64,000 bases of DNA, from positions 1 through 64,000 of the forward strand of contig NZ_FOSQ01000017.1 of assembly GCF_900114315.1 (NCBI RefSeq), given 5' to 3'. Under the pieces are notes generated by a model that saw only the letters and a program-made list of their open reading frames with translations, did not search any database and had not been told where the DNA came from. Below, piece after piece: positions 35,546-45,140 of the stretch (position 1 is its first letter; the number at the start of each line of letters is the position of its first letter). Origin of the DNA: Falsiroseomonas stagni DSM 19981. Its GTDB lineage: Bacteria > Pseudomonadota > Alphaproteobacteria > Acetobacterales > Acetobacteraceae. A program made the position numbers and the translations under genes.

Positions 35546-36706
35546 ATGACCCGGATCGACCGCTACATCCTGCGCCAGTTGGTGGGCGGCCTCCTGGCCG
35601 TCACCATCGGCCTTGCCGCGCTGGTGTGGCTGACGCAGTCCTTGCGCTTCATCGAACTGGTGCTGGACCGGGGCCTGTCGCTCGGCGTCTTCATCCAGCT
35701 GACGGGGCTGATGCTGCCGGGCTTCTTCGCCGTGATCCTGCCCATCACCACCTTCGTCGTGGTGCTGTTCGTCTATGTGCGGATGAACAGCGACCGCGAA
35801 CTGGTGGTGATGCGCGCCGCCGGCCTGTCCCAGCTTCGCCTGGCCAGGCCGGGCATCATGCTAGCGATGATGGCGGTGGGGGTCGGCTACCTGCTGAACC
35901 TCTGGCTGGTGCCGCTGTCCCACACCGCCTTCCGCATCTGGCAGTTCGAGATCCGCAACCAGATGGCCGCGATCCTGGTGCAGGAAGGCGTCTTCTCCTC
36001 CGTCGGCGGGGATTTGACCGTCTATGCGCGGCTGCGCGACCGGGACGGCACGCTGCGCGGCATCCTGGTGCATGATGCCCGCGAACGCGGCGCGCCCGTC
36101 ACCATCCTGGCGGAACAGGGCCGCATCACCGTCGGCCCCAACGGCCCGCGCGTCACCTTGCAGAACGGCGTCCGCCAGCAGATGGAGCGCGTGCCCAACC
36201 CGGCGCCCGGCGCCCAGCCCATGCGGCTTTCCGTCCTGTCCTTCAACGAGAACAGCATCGACCTGGCCCGCGCCACGCGGCAGGAGGAAGCGCGCTTCCG
36301 CGACAGTCGCGAACGTAGCATCCCCGAATTGCTGAACCCCGACCCGGCGGAGGCCCTGCGCCCCCGCGATGTCGCCCGCTTCGTGGGGGAAGCGCATCAG
36401 CGCATGTCCGCCCCCCTCACGGCGCTGTCCTTCGCGCTGGTCGGCCTGTCGGTCGCGCTCACCGGCCAGTTCCGGCGCCATGGCGGCGGCCTGCGGCTGG
36501 CCACCGGCATCGGCCTGGTGGTCGGGCTGCTGGCGGTGGGGCTGACCATCGGCAACCTGGCGACGCGCGACAACAGCTTCGTCTGGCTGATCTGGGCGCA
36601 CGCCACCGTGCCCGGCGTGGTCGCGCTGTGGTGGATGCTGGGCGCCCCCGGCCTGCCACGGCCCCGCGCCCTGCCCATGCCCCCGCAGGCCCAGGCGGCC
36701 GACTGA
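35546..36706 (+). CDS. lptF: LPS export permease LptF
   Basis: 386 aa, six membrane helices expected (three at the N terminus, three after a periplasmic beta-jellyroll of ~150 residues). It starts MTRIDRYILRQLVGGLLAVT, a normal YjgP/YjgQ opening. With LptG it forms the membrane part of the LptB2FG ABC exporter that extracts LPS from the inner membrane. lptG follows after 4 bp. The lptB and lptC genes are not in the window. Confidence 0.94.
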   Translation: MTRIDRYILRQLVGGLLAVTIGLAALVWLTQSLRFIELVLDRGLSLGVFIQLTGLMLPGFFAVILPITTFVVVLFVYVRMNSDRELVVMRAAGLSQLRLARPGIMLAMMAVGVGYLLNLWLVPLSHTAFRIWQFEIRNQMAAILVQEGVFSSVGGDLTVYARLRDRDGTLRGILVHDARERGAPVTILAEQGRITVGPNGPRVTLQNGVRQQMERVPNPAPGAQPMRLSVLSFNENSIDLARATRQEEARFRDSRERSIPELLNPDPAEALRPRDVARFVGEAHQRMSAPLTALSFALVGLSVALTGQFRRHGGGLRLATGIGLVVGLLAVGLTIGNLATRDNSFVWLIWAHATVPGVVALWWMLGAPGLPRPRALPMPPQAQAAD

Positions 36707-36710
36707 CGCG

Positions 36711-37850
36711 ATGATCCTGACGCCCACCCTGACGGGCTACGTCGCCCGCGCCTTCTTCGGCATGACGCTCGCGATGCTGGGCGCGCTGACCGGGCTGGTC
36801 GCGCTGTTCGACTTCATCGAATTGCTGCGCCGCGCCGCGACCCGCCCCGATGTCGGCTTCGGCATCGCGCTGGAGATCGCGAGCCTGCGGCTGCCCTTCG
36901 TCTCGCTCCAGATCCTGCCCTTCTCCATCCTGCTGGGCGGCATCGTCGCCTTCTGGCGGCTCACGCGCTCCTCGGAACTCATCGTGGCGCGCGCGGCCGG
37001 CATCTCCGCCTGGGGGTTCCTGACCGGGCCGCTGGTGGTGGCCCTGCTGCTCGGCATGGTCGCGACCGGCGCGATCTCCCCCATCTCCTCCGCCCTTCTG
37101 TCGCGGGCCGAAAGGCTGGACCAGACCTTCCTCCGCACCGGCGGCGGCATGACGGCGCTGGCCGGCGGGCGCCTCTGGCTGCGCCAGGCGGATCGGGAGC
37201 TGGAGGCGAATGGCGTCGCCATCATCTCCGGCCGCCCCGTCGCGATGCGGAACCCCGGGGAGCCCATTCCCCGCGCCGGCGCGCGGTTCGAGCTGCAGGA
37301 GGTCTCGGTCTGGCGCCTGACCGCCGGCGACCAGCCCCTGTCCCGCATCGAGGCCCCCCGCGCCCGCCTGACCAGCGGCGCCTGGGTGATCGAGGAGGCG
37401 GTGGCCTTCGGCGCCGATCGCATCGCCAAGCCCGTCGGCACCATCAGCCTGCCGACGGAACTGACCCCCGACCGGATCCAGGACAGCTTCGCCTCCCCGG
37501 AAACGCTGGATTTCTGGGCGCTCCCCGGTTTCATCGCGGTGCTGGAGGAGGCGGGCTTCTCCGCCGTGCGCCACCGCATCCAGTTCCAGTCGCTGCTCGC
37601 CCTGCCGGTGCTGGCGCTGGCCATGGCGCTGCTCGCCGCCGGCTTCTCCATGCGCCAGACGCGGCGCGGCGGCGTCGCGCAGATGATCGGCGGCGGCGTT
37701 GCCGCCGGATTCGCCCTGTTCGTCGTGGACAAGGTCAGCAATGAATTCGGGGAGGCAGGATCCCTGCCGGTGGTCCTCGCCGCCTGGGCGCCCACCGTCG
37801 CGGGATTGCTGCTGGCCCTGGCACTTCTGCTGCACCTGGAGGATGGTTGA
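36711..37850 (+). CDS. lptG: LPS export permease LptG
   Basis: 379 aa paralogue of LptF with the same three-plus-three helix plan and periplasmic domain. It opens MILTPTLTGYVARAFFGMTL and contains LRLPFVSLQILPFSILLGG, the conserved region near the coupling helix. The stop shares one base with the lptD start (TGATG). It acts with LptF and LptB in LPS extraction. Confidence 0.94.
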   Translation: MILTPTLTGYVARAFFGMTLAMLGALTGLVALFDFIELLRRAATRPDVGFGIALEIASLRLPFVSLQILPFSILLGGIVAFWRLTRSSELIVARAAGISAWGFLTGPLVVALLLGMVATGAISPISSALLSRAERLDQTFLRTGGGMTALAGGRLWLRQADRELEANGVAIISGRPVAMRNPGEPIPRAGARFELQEVSVWRLTAGDQPLSRIEAPRARLTSGAWVIEEAVAFGADRIAKPVGTISLPTELTPDRIQDSFASPETLDFWALPGFIAVLEEAGFSAVRHRIQFQSLLALPVLALAMALLAAGFSMRQTRRGGVAQMIGGGVAAGFALFVVDKVSNEFGEAGSLPVVLAAWAPTVAGLLLALALLLHLEDG

Positions 37851-40186
37851 TGCGCCAGCCCGGCGGCCGATCGGGAAAGCTGCCCCCGCCGCTGCGGGCG
37901 CCCGGCGGGACGCCCGCGGGCCTGCGCCCGCGCCGCGCGCCCACCCTGGCGCCCGCCCCGCTGCCAGCCCCCGTCATGCCGGCACCCCCGCCGCGCACCC
38001 GCCCCCGCCTGCTGCTCGGCACCGCGCTCGCCAGCCTGTGTCTGCTGGTGCTGCCCGCCATCCCCGCCGCCCCCCAGGGCATGGGCAGCTTCGGACGGTC
38101 CGCCAACAGCAACGAACCCGTGACCTTCACGGCGGAGGAGGTCGAATACGACCAGGCCGCCAACACCGTCACCGCCCGCGGCCGGGTGGAAGCCTGGCAG
38201 GGCGACCGCGTGCTGCGGGCGGATGAATTCACCTACAACCGGGAAACCGGCGTCGCCGTCGCCACCGGCAATGTCGCGCTGATCGAGCCGGACGGGCAGA
38301 CCCTCTTCGCCGACCGCGCGGAGCTGACCGGCGGGATGCGGGATGCCGCGATCGAGGGCATCCGCGGCCTGCTCGCCTCCAACGCCCGCCTGGCCGCCGC
38401 CGGCGCGCGGCGCACTGGCGGCACGGTCACGGATCTGGCGCGCGTGGTCTATTCCTCCTGCGATCTGTGCGCGGAGGACCCGACCCGCCCGCCGCTCTGG
38501 CAGCTCCGCGCCCGGGTCGCCACGCTGGACAGCGTGGACCAGCGCGTGCGCTACCGGGATGCGGCGGTGCAGTTCGCGGGCTGGCCGGTGCTCTACACCC
38601 CCTATTTCAGCCATGCCTCGCCGGATGCGCCCCGCGCCTCGGGCTTCCTCTCCCCCACGCTCGGCACCACAAGGCTGCTCGGCGCCTTCGCGGAGATCCC
38701 CTACTACTGGGCGATCGACGACCATTCCGACGCGACCATCACCGCGACGCTGTCCGAGAAGCAGGTCCCCAACCTCGGCGGCGCCTATCGCCGGCGCTTC
38801 AACAATGGCGACCTGACGGTGGAAGGCTCCATCGGCGCGCTGGATGGGACGGAGGCCGACGGCACCGGCGGGCACCTGTTCTCCCGCGGCCGCTTCTCGC
38901 TGGATGAGAACTGGCGCGCGGGCTTCGGCCTCAACCGCGCCTCGTCGCGCGAATACCTCCGCGCCTGGCGCTTCGGCGGCCCGCGGGTGCTGACCACCAG
39001 CGCCTATCTCGAAGGCTTCTGGGGCGCGGAGGGCTACGCCCGCATCGACAGCATGATCTACCAGGGCCTGGATTCGCAGACGACGACCAGCCAGGTGCCC
39101 ATGGTGCTGCCGCGCGGCTATGCGGACTACGTCTTCCCGACCGACAACCTCGGCGGCAATTTCTCGGTCGATGCCTCCGCCTACAGCATCTTCCGCACCA
39201 CGGGGACGGATACGCGCCGCATCGGCAGCCGCCTGTCCTACGAACTGCCCTTCACCGGGGAAGCCGGCGATCTCTGGACCTTCCGGACCCATGCCGATGT
39301 GCTCGGCGGCTGGGTGGATGGCCTGGCGCTGGCGCCGACCTATGGCGATGCCGGCAGCGATGGCTTCTATGGCCGCGGCCATGTCCGCAGCGCGGTCGAC
39401 TGGCGCATGCCCTTCCTGCGCAGCGCCGGCGACTGGGGGTCGCAGTTGATCGAGCCGCGGGTGCAGGTCGTCACCGGCCCCTCCACCGGGTCGCAGACCA
39501 GCTTCCCGAACGAGGACAGCCTCGACCTCGAATTCACCGACGCCAACCTCTTCGCCCTGAACCGCTTCCCCGGCCGGGACCGGCTGGAAGGCGGCACCCG
39601 CGTGGATGCCGCGCTGCGCGGCGCCTGGTTCTTCCCGAATGGCGGGCAGCTCGAAGCCCTCGGCGGCCGGTCCTTCCGCGCCGCGACCGACGCGACCTTC
39701 CCGCAGGGCTCGGGGCTGGAGAACCGGTCCTCCGACTGGGTCGGCCGCGTGCGCCTGGCGCCGGTGCCCTGGCTGGAACTGGTCGGCCGGTCGCGCCTGG
39801 ACCGGGAGACGACGGAACCCCGCCTCTGGGACGGCAGCGCCACGATCCTCGCCGGCCCCGCCTCCCTCACTGGCGGCTACCTGCTGACCAACCCCGCGCC
39901 CAACATCACGACAAGGAAGCGGGAGGAGGTGTCGATCGGCGGCACGCTCCGCGTGACCGAGAACTGGCGCATCGGCGCCTTCGGCCGCTACGACATCGGC
40001 CTCGACCGCGCCGTCAGCGGGTCCGCCAGCGCGATCTACGAGGATGAATGCCTGATCTTCGAGACCCGCTTCGTGCGCAACCGGGCACAGGACCCGAATA
40101 CGGGGCGGGACTATGCCGGCGGCACGCTGCTGCTGTTCCGCATCAGCCTGAAGACGGTCGGCGATTTCGGGTTCCGCGCATTGTGA
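37850..40186 (+). CDS. lptD: LPS-assembly protein LptD
   Basis: 778 aa. An N-terminal LptA-like jellyroll (about 85-200, FTAEEVEYDQAANTVTARG) is followed by the outer-membrane barrel. It has the alphaproteobacterial SSCDLCAEDP cysteine pair and a late Cys in YEDECLIFET, as expected for disulfide-dependent assembly. GGAGG lies upstream of the ATG at 37850. The signal-peptide-like helix (about 53-72) comes after an unusually long Pro/Arg-rich lead of ~50 residues; an internal ATG at residue 43 would remove most of it but lacks a ribosome site. LptD inserts LPS in the outer leaflet. Confidence 0.93.
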   Translation: MRQPGGRSGKLPPPLRAPGGTPAGLRPRRAPTLAPAPLPAPVMPAPPPRTRPRLLLGTALASLCLLVLPAIPAAPQGMGSFGRSANSNEPVTFTAEEVEYDQAANTVTARGRVEAWQGDRVLRADEFTYNRETGVAVATGNVALIEPDGQTLFADRAELTGGMRDAAIEGIRGLLASNARLAAAGARRTGGTVTDLARVVYSSCDLCAEDPTRPPLWQLRARVATLDSVDQRVRYRDAAVQFAGWPVLYTPYFSHASPDAPRASGFLSPTLGTTRLLGAFAEIPYYWAIDDHSDATITATLSEKQVPNLGGAYRRRFNNGDLTVEGSIGALDGTEADGTGGHLFSRGRFSLDENWRAGFGLNRASSREYLRAWRFGGPRVLTTSAYLEGFWGAEGYARIDSMIYQGLDSQTTTSQVPMVLPRGYADYVFPTDNLGGNFSVDASAYSIFRTTGTDTRRIGSRLSYELPFTGEAGDLWTFRTHADVLGGWVDGLALAPTYGDAGSDGFYGRGHVRSAVDWRMPFLRSAGDWGSQLIEPRVQVVTGPSTGSQTSFPNEDSLDLEFTDANLFALNRFPGRDRLEGGTRVDAALRGAWFFPNGGQLEALGGRSFRAATDATFPQGSGLENRSSDWVGRVRLAPVPWLELVGRSRLDRETTEPRLWDGSATILAGPASLTGGYLLTNPAPNITTRKREEVSIGGTLRVTENWRIGAFGRYDIGLDRAVSGSASAIYEDECLIFETRFVRNRAQDPNTGRDYAGGTLLLFRISLKTVGDFGFRAL

Positions 40187-40257
40187 CGAAGCGCTTCCCC
40201 CCGGCAGGACGCGTCCGCGCCCTTCCCATCACCCCCCCGCACGCCTAGGAAAGCGCC

Positions 40258-41571
40258 ATGCGTTTCACCGCCCGCGCCCTGCTGCTGCTCCCAGCCCTCG
40301 CCCTGCCGGTCATGGCGGTGCCGGGGATGCCCGCCCAGGCCCAGGCCCCGGCTGCCCCGGCGCCGGCCGGCGTGTCCAATGGCATCATCGCCGTCATCAA
40401 CGGGGATATCGTCACCCTCGGCGACGTGGATGGGCGCCGCCGCCTCTTCGCGCTGAATGCCGGCCTGCCGGCATCGCCGGAGGTGCTGGAACGCCTGACG
40501 CCCCAGGTCACGCGTCTGCTGGTGGATGAACGGCTCCGCCTGCAGGACGTGCAGCGCCGCCGCATCCCGGTGACGGATACCGACATCGCCCAGGCGGTGG
40601 CGGAGCTGGAACGCCGCAACAACCTGCCCGCCGGCGGCCTGGTGGCCCAGCTGCGCCGCGCCGGGGTCGAGCCCCGCGTGCTGTACGACCAGCTTCGCGT
40701 GCAGATCGGCTGGGCACGATTGCTGCGCCAGATCCTCGGCCCGCAGGCCCAGCCCACCGATGCGGAGGTGGCGGAGCAGATCGCCCTGCAGCGCGCCCGC
40801 ACCGGCCAGCAGGAATTCCTGGTCAGCGAGATCTTCATCCCCGTCGACGACCCCGGGGAGGAAGCGGAGGTCCGCCGCTTCGTGGATGAGGTCGTGTCCC
40901 AGCTTCGCCGCGGCGTCCCCTTCCCCGTTGCCGCCACCCAGTTCAGCCAGGCCCAGACCGCGCTCCAGGGCGGCGACCTCGGCTGGGTGGGGCTGGAGGC
41001 GCTGGACGACTCCGTGGCCCGCATCGTCGGCCAGATGCCCCCCGGCGCCATCAGCAACGCCATCCCCGTCCCCGGCGGCTTCCAGATCGTGGCGCTGCGC
41101 CAGCGCCGCGAAGTCGGCCGCGACCTGGCGACGATGCTGACGCTGCGCCAGGCCTTCTTCCCCTTTGCGACGCCGCTCAACCCGCAGGCGCCCACGGAAC
41201 AGCAGGTGGCCGTGGTGGAACGCGCCCGCGCGCTGGCCGCCAATGCCCGCAGTTGCGAAGCGGTGGAGCAGGCCGCCCGCGCCGCCGGCAGCGGCCGCGA
41301 CCCCGATCCCGGCCCGGTGCGGCTGGAAGGGGTGCAGCCCCCGGCGCTCCGCCAGCTCATCGGCGGCCTCGCCCCCGGCCGCGCCAGCCAGCCCGTGATC
41401 GCGCCCGACGGCGTCGCCATCATCATGGTCTGCACGCGGGAGACCCGGAACCAGGCGGAGGTCACGCCCGACGTGGCCCGCCAGCAGCTGCTGCGCGACC
41501 GCGTGGAACTACTCTCCCGCCAGCTCCAGCGCGACCTCCGCCGCCGCGCCCAGATCGAGATGCGCAGCTGA
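40258..41571 (+). CDS. surA: periplasmic chaperone / peptidylprolyl isomerase SurA
   Basis: 437 aa with a signal peptide (MRFTARALLLLPALALPVMA). A SurA N-terminal chaperone domain (about 38-180, INGDIVTLGDVDGRR) is followed by a parvulin domain (about 185-290, ATQFSQAQTALQGGDLGWVG) and a second, degenerate parvulin-like stretch. SurA escorts outer-membrane proteins, LptD among them, across the periplasm. It is encoded directly after lptD, the classical order. Confidence 0.93.
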   Translation: MRFTARALLLLPALALPVMAVPGMPAQAQAPAAPAPAGVSNGIIAVINGDIVTLGDVDGRRRLFALNAGLPASPEVLERLTPQVTRLLVDERLRLQDVQRRRIPVTDTDIAQAVAELERRNNLPAGGLVAQLRRAGVEPRVLYDQLRVQIGWARLLRQILGPQAQPTDAEVAEQIALQRARTGQQEFLVSEIFIPVDDPGEEAEVRRFVDEVVSQLRRGVPFPVAATQFSQAQTALQGGDLGWVGLEALDDSVARIVGQMPPGAISNAIPVPGGFQIVALRQRREVGRDLATMLTLRQAFFPFATPLNPQAPTEQQVAVVERARALAANARSCEAVEQAARAAGSGRDPDPGPVRLEGVQPPALRQLIGGLAPGRASQPVIAPDGVAIIMVCTRETRNQAEVTPDVARQQLLRDRVELLSRQLQRDLRRRAQIEMRS

Positions 41572-41590
41572 CGGGCAAGGCAGCGTCGGC

Positions 41591-42418
41591 GTGAGCACGG
41601 CGCTCCCCTCGCTGCGCGACACCATCGCGCGGCACGGGCTCGATGCCCGCAAGTCGCTCGGCCAGCATTTCCTGCTGGACCAGAACCTGTGCGACCGCAT
41701 CGCCACCCTGGCCGGGGACCTGACGGGGCGCCATGTGCTGGAAGTCGGGCCTGGCCCGGGCGGGCTGACCCGCGCGCTGCTGGCCTCCCCGGCCGCCGAT
41801 GTCCTTGCCGTGGAACTGGACCGCCGCGCCATCGCCGCCCTGGCGGAACTTTCCTCAGTGTTCCCCGGCCGCCTGACGGTGCTGGAGGCCGATGCCACGA
41901 CCATCGACGCCGTGGCACTGCTGCCGGCACCGCGGAAGATCATCGCCAACCTGCCCTACAACGTGGCGACGCCCCTGCTGGTGGGCTGGCTGCGGAATGC
42001 GCGCCACTTCGAATCCATGGCGCTGATGTTCCAGCAGGAAGTGGCGGAACGCATCTGCGCCGCACCGGACAGCGACGCCTATGGCCGCCTCGGCGTCCTC
42101 GCCCAATGGCGCTGCCAGGCGCGGTTCCTCCTCAGCCTGCCGCCCGGCGCCTTCAGCCCACCACCGAAAGTCCATTCCGCCGTGGTCGGCCTGGTGCCCC
42201 ACCCCGATGACCCGGGCCCCGAGCTTTTCGCCACCATGGAACGCCTGACCGCCGCCGCCTTCGGCCAGCGCCGCAAGATGCTGCGCGGATCGCTGAAGTC
42301 GCTCGGCCAGGCGGAGGCGCTGCTGGATGCCGCCGCCATCGCCGGCGACCGCCGGGCCGAGACGCTGACCATCCCCGAATTCGACCGCCTGGCCCGGGCC
42401 CTGTTTGCCCGCGGCTGA
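41591..42418 (+). CDS. rsmA: 16S rRNA dimethyladenosine transferase
   Basis: 275 aa. The SAM-binding motif VGPGPGGLTRALL and the catalytic NLPYNVATPLL are intact, and the opening DARKSLGQHFLLD is typical of KsgA. It dimethylates two adjacent adenines near the 3' end of 16S rRNA in ribosome maturation. The start is GTG at 41591 (MSTALPS). In many proteobacteria pdxA lies between surA and rsmA; here the two are only 19 bp apart and pdxA is absent. Confidence 0.96.
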   Translation: MSTALPSLRDTIARHGLDARKSLGQHFLLDQNLCDRIATLAGDLTGRHVLEVGPGPGGLTRALLASPAADVLAVELDRRAIAALAELSSVFPGRLTVLEADATTIDAVALLPAPRKIIANLPYNVATPLLVGWLRNARHFESMALMFQQEVAERICAAPDSDAYGRLGVLAQWRCQARFLLSLPPGAFSPPPKVHSAVVGLVPHPDDPGPELFATMERLTAAAFGQRRKMLRGSLKSLGQAEALLDAAAIAGDRRAETLTIPEFDRLARALFARG

Positions 42419-42432
42419 AAAGAGGACCGTCC

Positions 42433-43395
42433 ATGCTGCCCCCCAAGCCAACCCTCTGCTTCGCCCATGTCGCCTACCGCTTCGCCGAACGCTACGCGCA
42501 GCGCGGCGGCACGCTGCCCCATTTCGAGGTCCGCAGCTTGGACGAGCTGGAAGCGCGCATCGCGGAGGCCGATGTCCTCCTCGTCTCCGGCATGTGGCGC
42601 AACCACCTGGCGGCCAAGGCGCCACGGCTGAAATTCATCCAGTCCATCAGCGCGGGCGTGGACCAGTATGACCGCGCCGTGCTGGCCGGCGCCGGCATCC
42701 GCCTCGCCTCCGCCCAGGGCGCCAATGCGAATGCCGTGTCGGAACACGCCATCTCCCTGATCCTCGCCATCGCCCGGCGCCTGCCGGAAGCCCGCGACAA
42801 CCAGGCCCGCAAGCACTGGCGCGGCATGATCGGCGACCTGACGAAGCGAGAGGATGAACTCGGCGGCAAGACCCTGCTGGTGGTCGGCATCGGCCGCATC
42901 GGCGGCCGGCTGGCGCGACTGGCCAAGGCCTTCGGCATGAATGTCATCGGCCTGCGCCAGGACCCCGCCAAGGGATCGGAAGGCGCCGACGAGATCCATG
43001 GCATGGGCGCGCTGATGGCCCAGCTTCCCCGTGCCGACTATGTGGCGCTGACCTGCGCGCTGACGCCCGAGACGCGCGGCCTGATGGGCGCCGCGCAATT
43101 CGCCGCCATGAAGCCGGCCGCCATCCTGGTGAACGTCGCCCGTGGCGCCGTCTGCGTGGAACCCGACCTCGTCGCGGCGCTGGCCTCCGGTCATCTCGGC
43201 GCCGCCGCCCTCGACGTGACGGCGGAGGAACCGCTGGCCGAGGCCTCGCCCCTCTGGTCCATGCCCAATGTCTTCATCACGCCCCATACGGGCGGGGAGA
43301 CGCGGGCCTATGAGGGCAATGTCCTCGACCTGATGGAGGAGAACCTCAAGCGCCTCCACGCCGGCGAGACCACGCTGAAGAACCAGGTGGTCTGA
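42433..43395 (+). CDS. D-2-hydroxyacid dehydrogenase family protein
   Basis: 320 aa. An N-terminal catalytic-domain part is followed by a Rossmann domain with GIGRIGGRLARLAKAFGM. The catalytic residues are visible as Arg in NVARGAV, a Glu region in AALDVTAEEPL, and His in ITPHTGGET. It reduces a 2-keto acid to a D-2-hydroxy acid, or the reverse, with NAD(P)H. The substrate cannot be read from sequence. It starts 14 bp after rsmA and is probably co-transcribed with it. Confidence 0.88.
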   Translation: MLPPKPTLCFAHVAYRFAERYAQRGGTLPHFEVRSLDELEARIAEADVLLVSGMWRNHLAAKAPRLKFIQSISAGVDQYDRAVLAGAGIRLASAQGANANAVSEHAISLILAIARRLPEARDNQARKHWRGMIGDLTKREDELGGKTLLVVGIGRIGGRLARLAKAFGMNVIGLRQDPAKGSEGADEIHGMGALMAQLPRADYVALTCALTPETRGLMGAAQFAAMKPAAILVNVARGAVCVEPDLVAALASGHLGAAALDVTAEEPLAEASPLWSMPNVFITPHTGGETRAYEGNVLDLMEENLKRLHAGETTLKNQVV

Positions 43396-43411
43396 CCGGC
43401 GGGCGGGACCG

Positions 43412-44269
43412 TCACCCGTTCACGACGGTCCCCCCATTCGGGTGGATCACCTGCCCGCTGATGTAGGAACTATCCAGGCTGCTCGCGAGGAAGATGTAGG
43501 CCGGCGCCACCTCATCCGGCTGGCCTGGCCGCCCCATCGGCGCGCTCGCCCCATGCTCCGCCGTGCGCGCCTCGGAAAAACTCGCGGGGATCAGCGGCGT
43601 CCAGATCGGCCCGGGCGCCACGCCATTCACCCGGATCTTCCGATGTTGCAGGGCCTTCGCCAGGCTGCGCGTGAAGGCCAGGATCGCGCCCTTGGTGCTG
43701 GCATAGTCGATCAGCGTCGGATTGCCCTGATAGGCCGTGATGCTGGTCGTGTTGATGATGGCCGAGCCCTCCGCCATGTGCGGCAGCACCGCCCTCGTCA
43801 CCCACATCATGCCGAGGATGTTGGTGCGGAAGGTCCGCTCCACCTGCCCGGTCGGGATCCGGGAAAAATCCTCGCAGACATGCTGCTCGGCGGCGTTGTT
43901 CACCAGCACGTCGATCCGGCCGAGTTCACCGACCACGCGCTGCACCAGCACGTCGCAGACCTGCGCATCGCCGATGTCGCCGGCGATCGCCACCGCGCGC
44001 CGCCCCTCCGCCTCGATCAGCCGCTTCGTATCCGCCGCATCCTCGCCTTCATCGAGGTAGAGGATCGCGACATCCGCCCCCTCCTTCGCGAAGCCGATCG
44101 CGACCGCGCGGCCGATGCCGCTGTCGCCGCCCGTGATGAGCGCGACCTTGCCCGTCAGCTTCCCGGACGGCTTCCAGTTCCTCATCGCGGAGTCGGGCCG
44201 CGGCTCCATCTCGGCCTCGATGCCGGGCTGGTGGGACTGGCTCTGGCGGGGCTGCGGCGTGTCGGGCAT
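43412..44269 (-). CDS. SDR family oxidoreductase (YghA-like)
   Basis: 285 aa. A short hydrophilic lead rich in Pro and Gln is followed by a classical SDR fold with TGGDSGIGRAVAIGFA (cofactor), NNAAEQHV, Ser in TTSITAYQG, and YASTKGAI (catalytic Tyr/Lys). The lead plus the GDSGIG motif matches the YghA/general stress protein 39 group, often induced by stress. The reaction is unknown. It is convergent with the hydroxyacid dehydrogenase. Confidence 0.88.
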   Translation of the reverse strand: MPDTPQPRQSQSHQPGIEAEMEPRPDSAMRNWKPSGKLTGKVALITGGDSGIGRAVAIGFAKEGADVAILYLDEGEDAADTKRLIEAEGRRAVAIAGDIGDAQVCDVLVQRVVGELGRIDVLVNNAAEQHVCEDFSRIPTGQVERTFRTNILGMMWVTRAVLPHMAEGSAIINTTSITAYQGNPTLIDYASTKGAILAFTRSLAKALQHRKIRVNGVAPGPIWTPLIPASFSEARTAEHGASAPMGRPGQPDEVAPAYIFLASSLDSSYISGQVIHPNGGTVVNG

Positions 44270-44339
44270 GGGGATTCTCTCCGATTATCCCCCGGCAACG
44301 GCGCCCGAGGTCCCGGAGTTCAGACCCACCGCCGAAACG

Positions 44340-45134
44340 TCAGTCCCGCTTCACGCCCCCCTCCTTCACACCACCATGCCGCTCCGGCTCCAGCCGCGCC
44401 TTGAGATAGGCCAGCAGCGGAAAAGCCCCCGTGCAGAGCGCGAGCAGCACGCCCCAGCCGCCCTCCCGATACCCCTTCCGGGACACGTAGCTCTTCCACA
44501 CCCGGGACAGGAATCGCCGCAGATTGTCGGGCAGCGACCCGATATCCCCCTTCGCGATCAGATCCGCCGCCTTGGCGGAGGAATACTTGTCCAGCCGCCG
44601 CAGCATGTCGGAGATATCCCGGTCCACCAGGTGGATCAGCGCGCCCTCCGTGATCTTCGGGCCCTCCTTCCCCACCCAGTCCAGCCCCGGATGCACCCGC
44701 TGCGCGCGCCAGCTCTTGGCACCCCGCCGGAACAGCCGCGGCACCGACGTCGTGCCGAAACTCCCCGCCCAGCCGTAGCGCACCAGCCGATCGCCGACAT
44801 AATTATCCACCGGCACCTGGTGCCAGGCATGGGTCGAGGTCCCGATCACCCGCCTGACCGCGGCCGCCAGCGGCGGGCTCACCCGCTCATCCGCATCGAC
44901 CTCCAGCACCCAATCGCTGGCACAGGCGGCAATGCCGGCATTCCGCCGCTCACCCTCCAGATGCCAGCCCCCCTCGATCACCCGCGCCCCCGCGGCGCGC
45001 GCAATCGCGGCACTGGCATCGGTCGTGCGATCCAGGACGACCACGACCTCATCCGCAAAGGCGACCGACGCCAGGCAATCCGGCAACCGCTCCGCCTCGT
45101 TGCGGGCGACGATGAGGGCGGAGAGAGTCGTCAT
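44340..45134 (-). CDS. family 2 glycosyltransferase (WaaE/KdtX-like)
   Basis: 264 aa, cytoplasmic face. A GT-A fold with LIVARNEAERLPDCL at the start and a DAD motif in LEVDADERVSPP for nucleotide-sugar binding. The short length and the segment YGWAGSFGTTSVPRLFRR resemble lipopolysaccharide-core glucosyltransferases of the WaaE/KdtX group. That fits with the lpt genes and the glycosyltransferases further on, but the sugar is unknown. Hairpin array D precedes it. Confidence 0.87.
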   Translation of the reverse strand: MTTLSALIVARNEAERLPDCLASVAFADEVVVVLDRTTDASAAIARAAGARVIEGGWHLEGERRNAGIAACASDWVLEVDADERVSPPLAAAVRRVIGTSTHAWHQVPVDNYVGDRLVRYGWAGSFGTTSVPRLFRRGAKSWRAQRVHPGLDWVGKEGPKITEGALIHLVDRDISDMLRRLDKYSSAKAADLIAKGDIGSLPDNLRRFLSRVWKSYVSRKGYREGGWGVLLALCTGAFPLLAYLKARLEPERHGGVKEGGVKRD

Positions 45135-45140
45135 GTGGCC

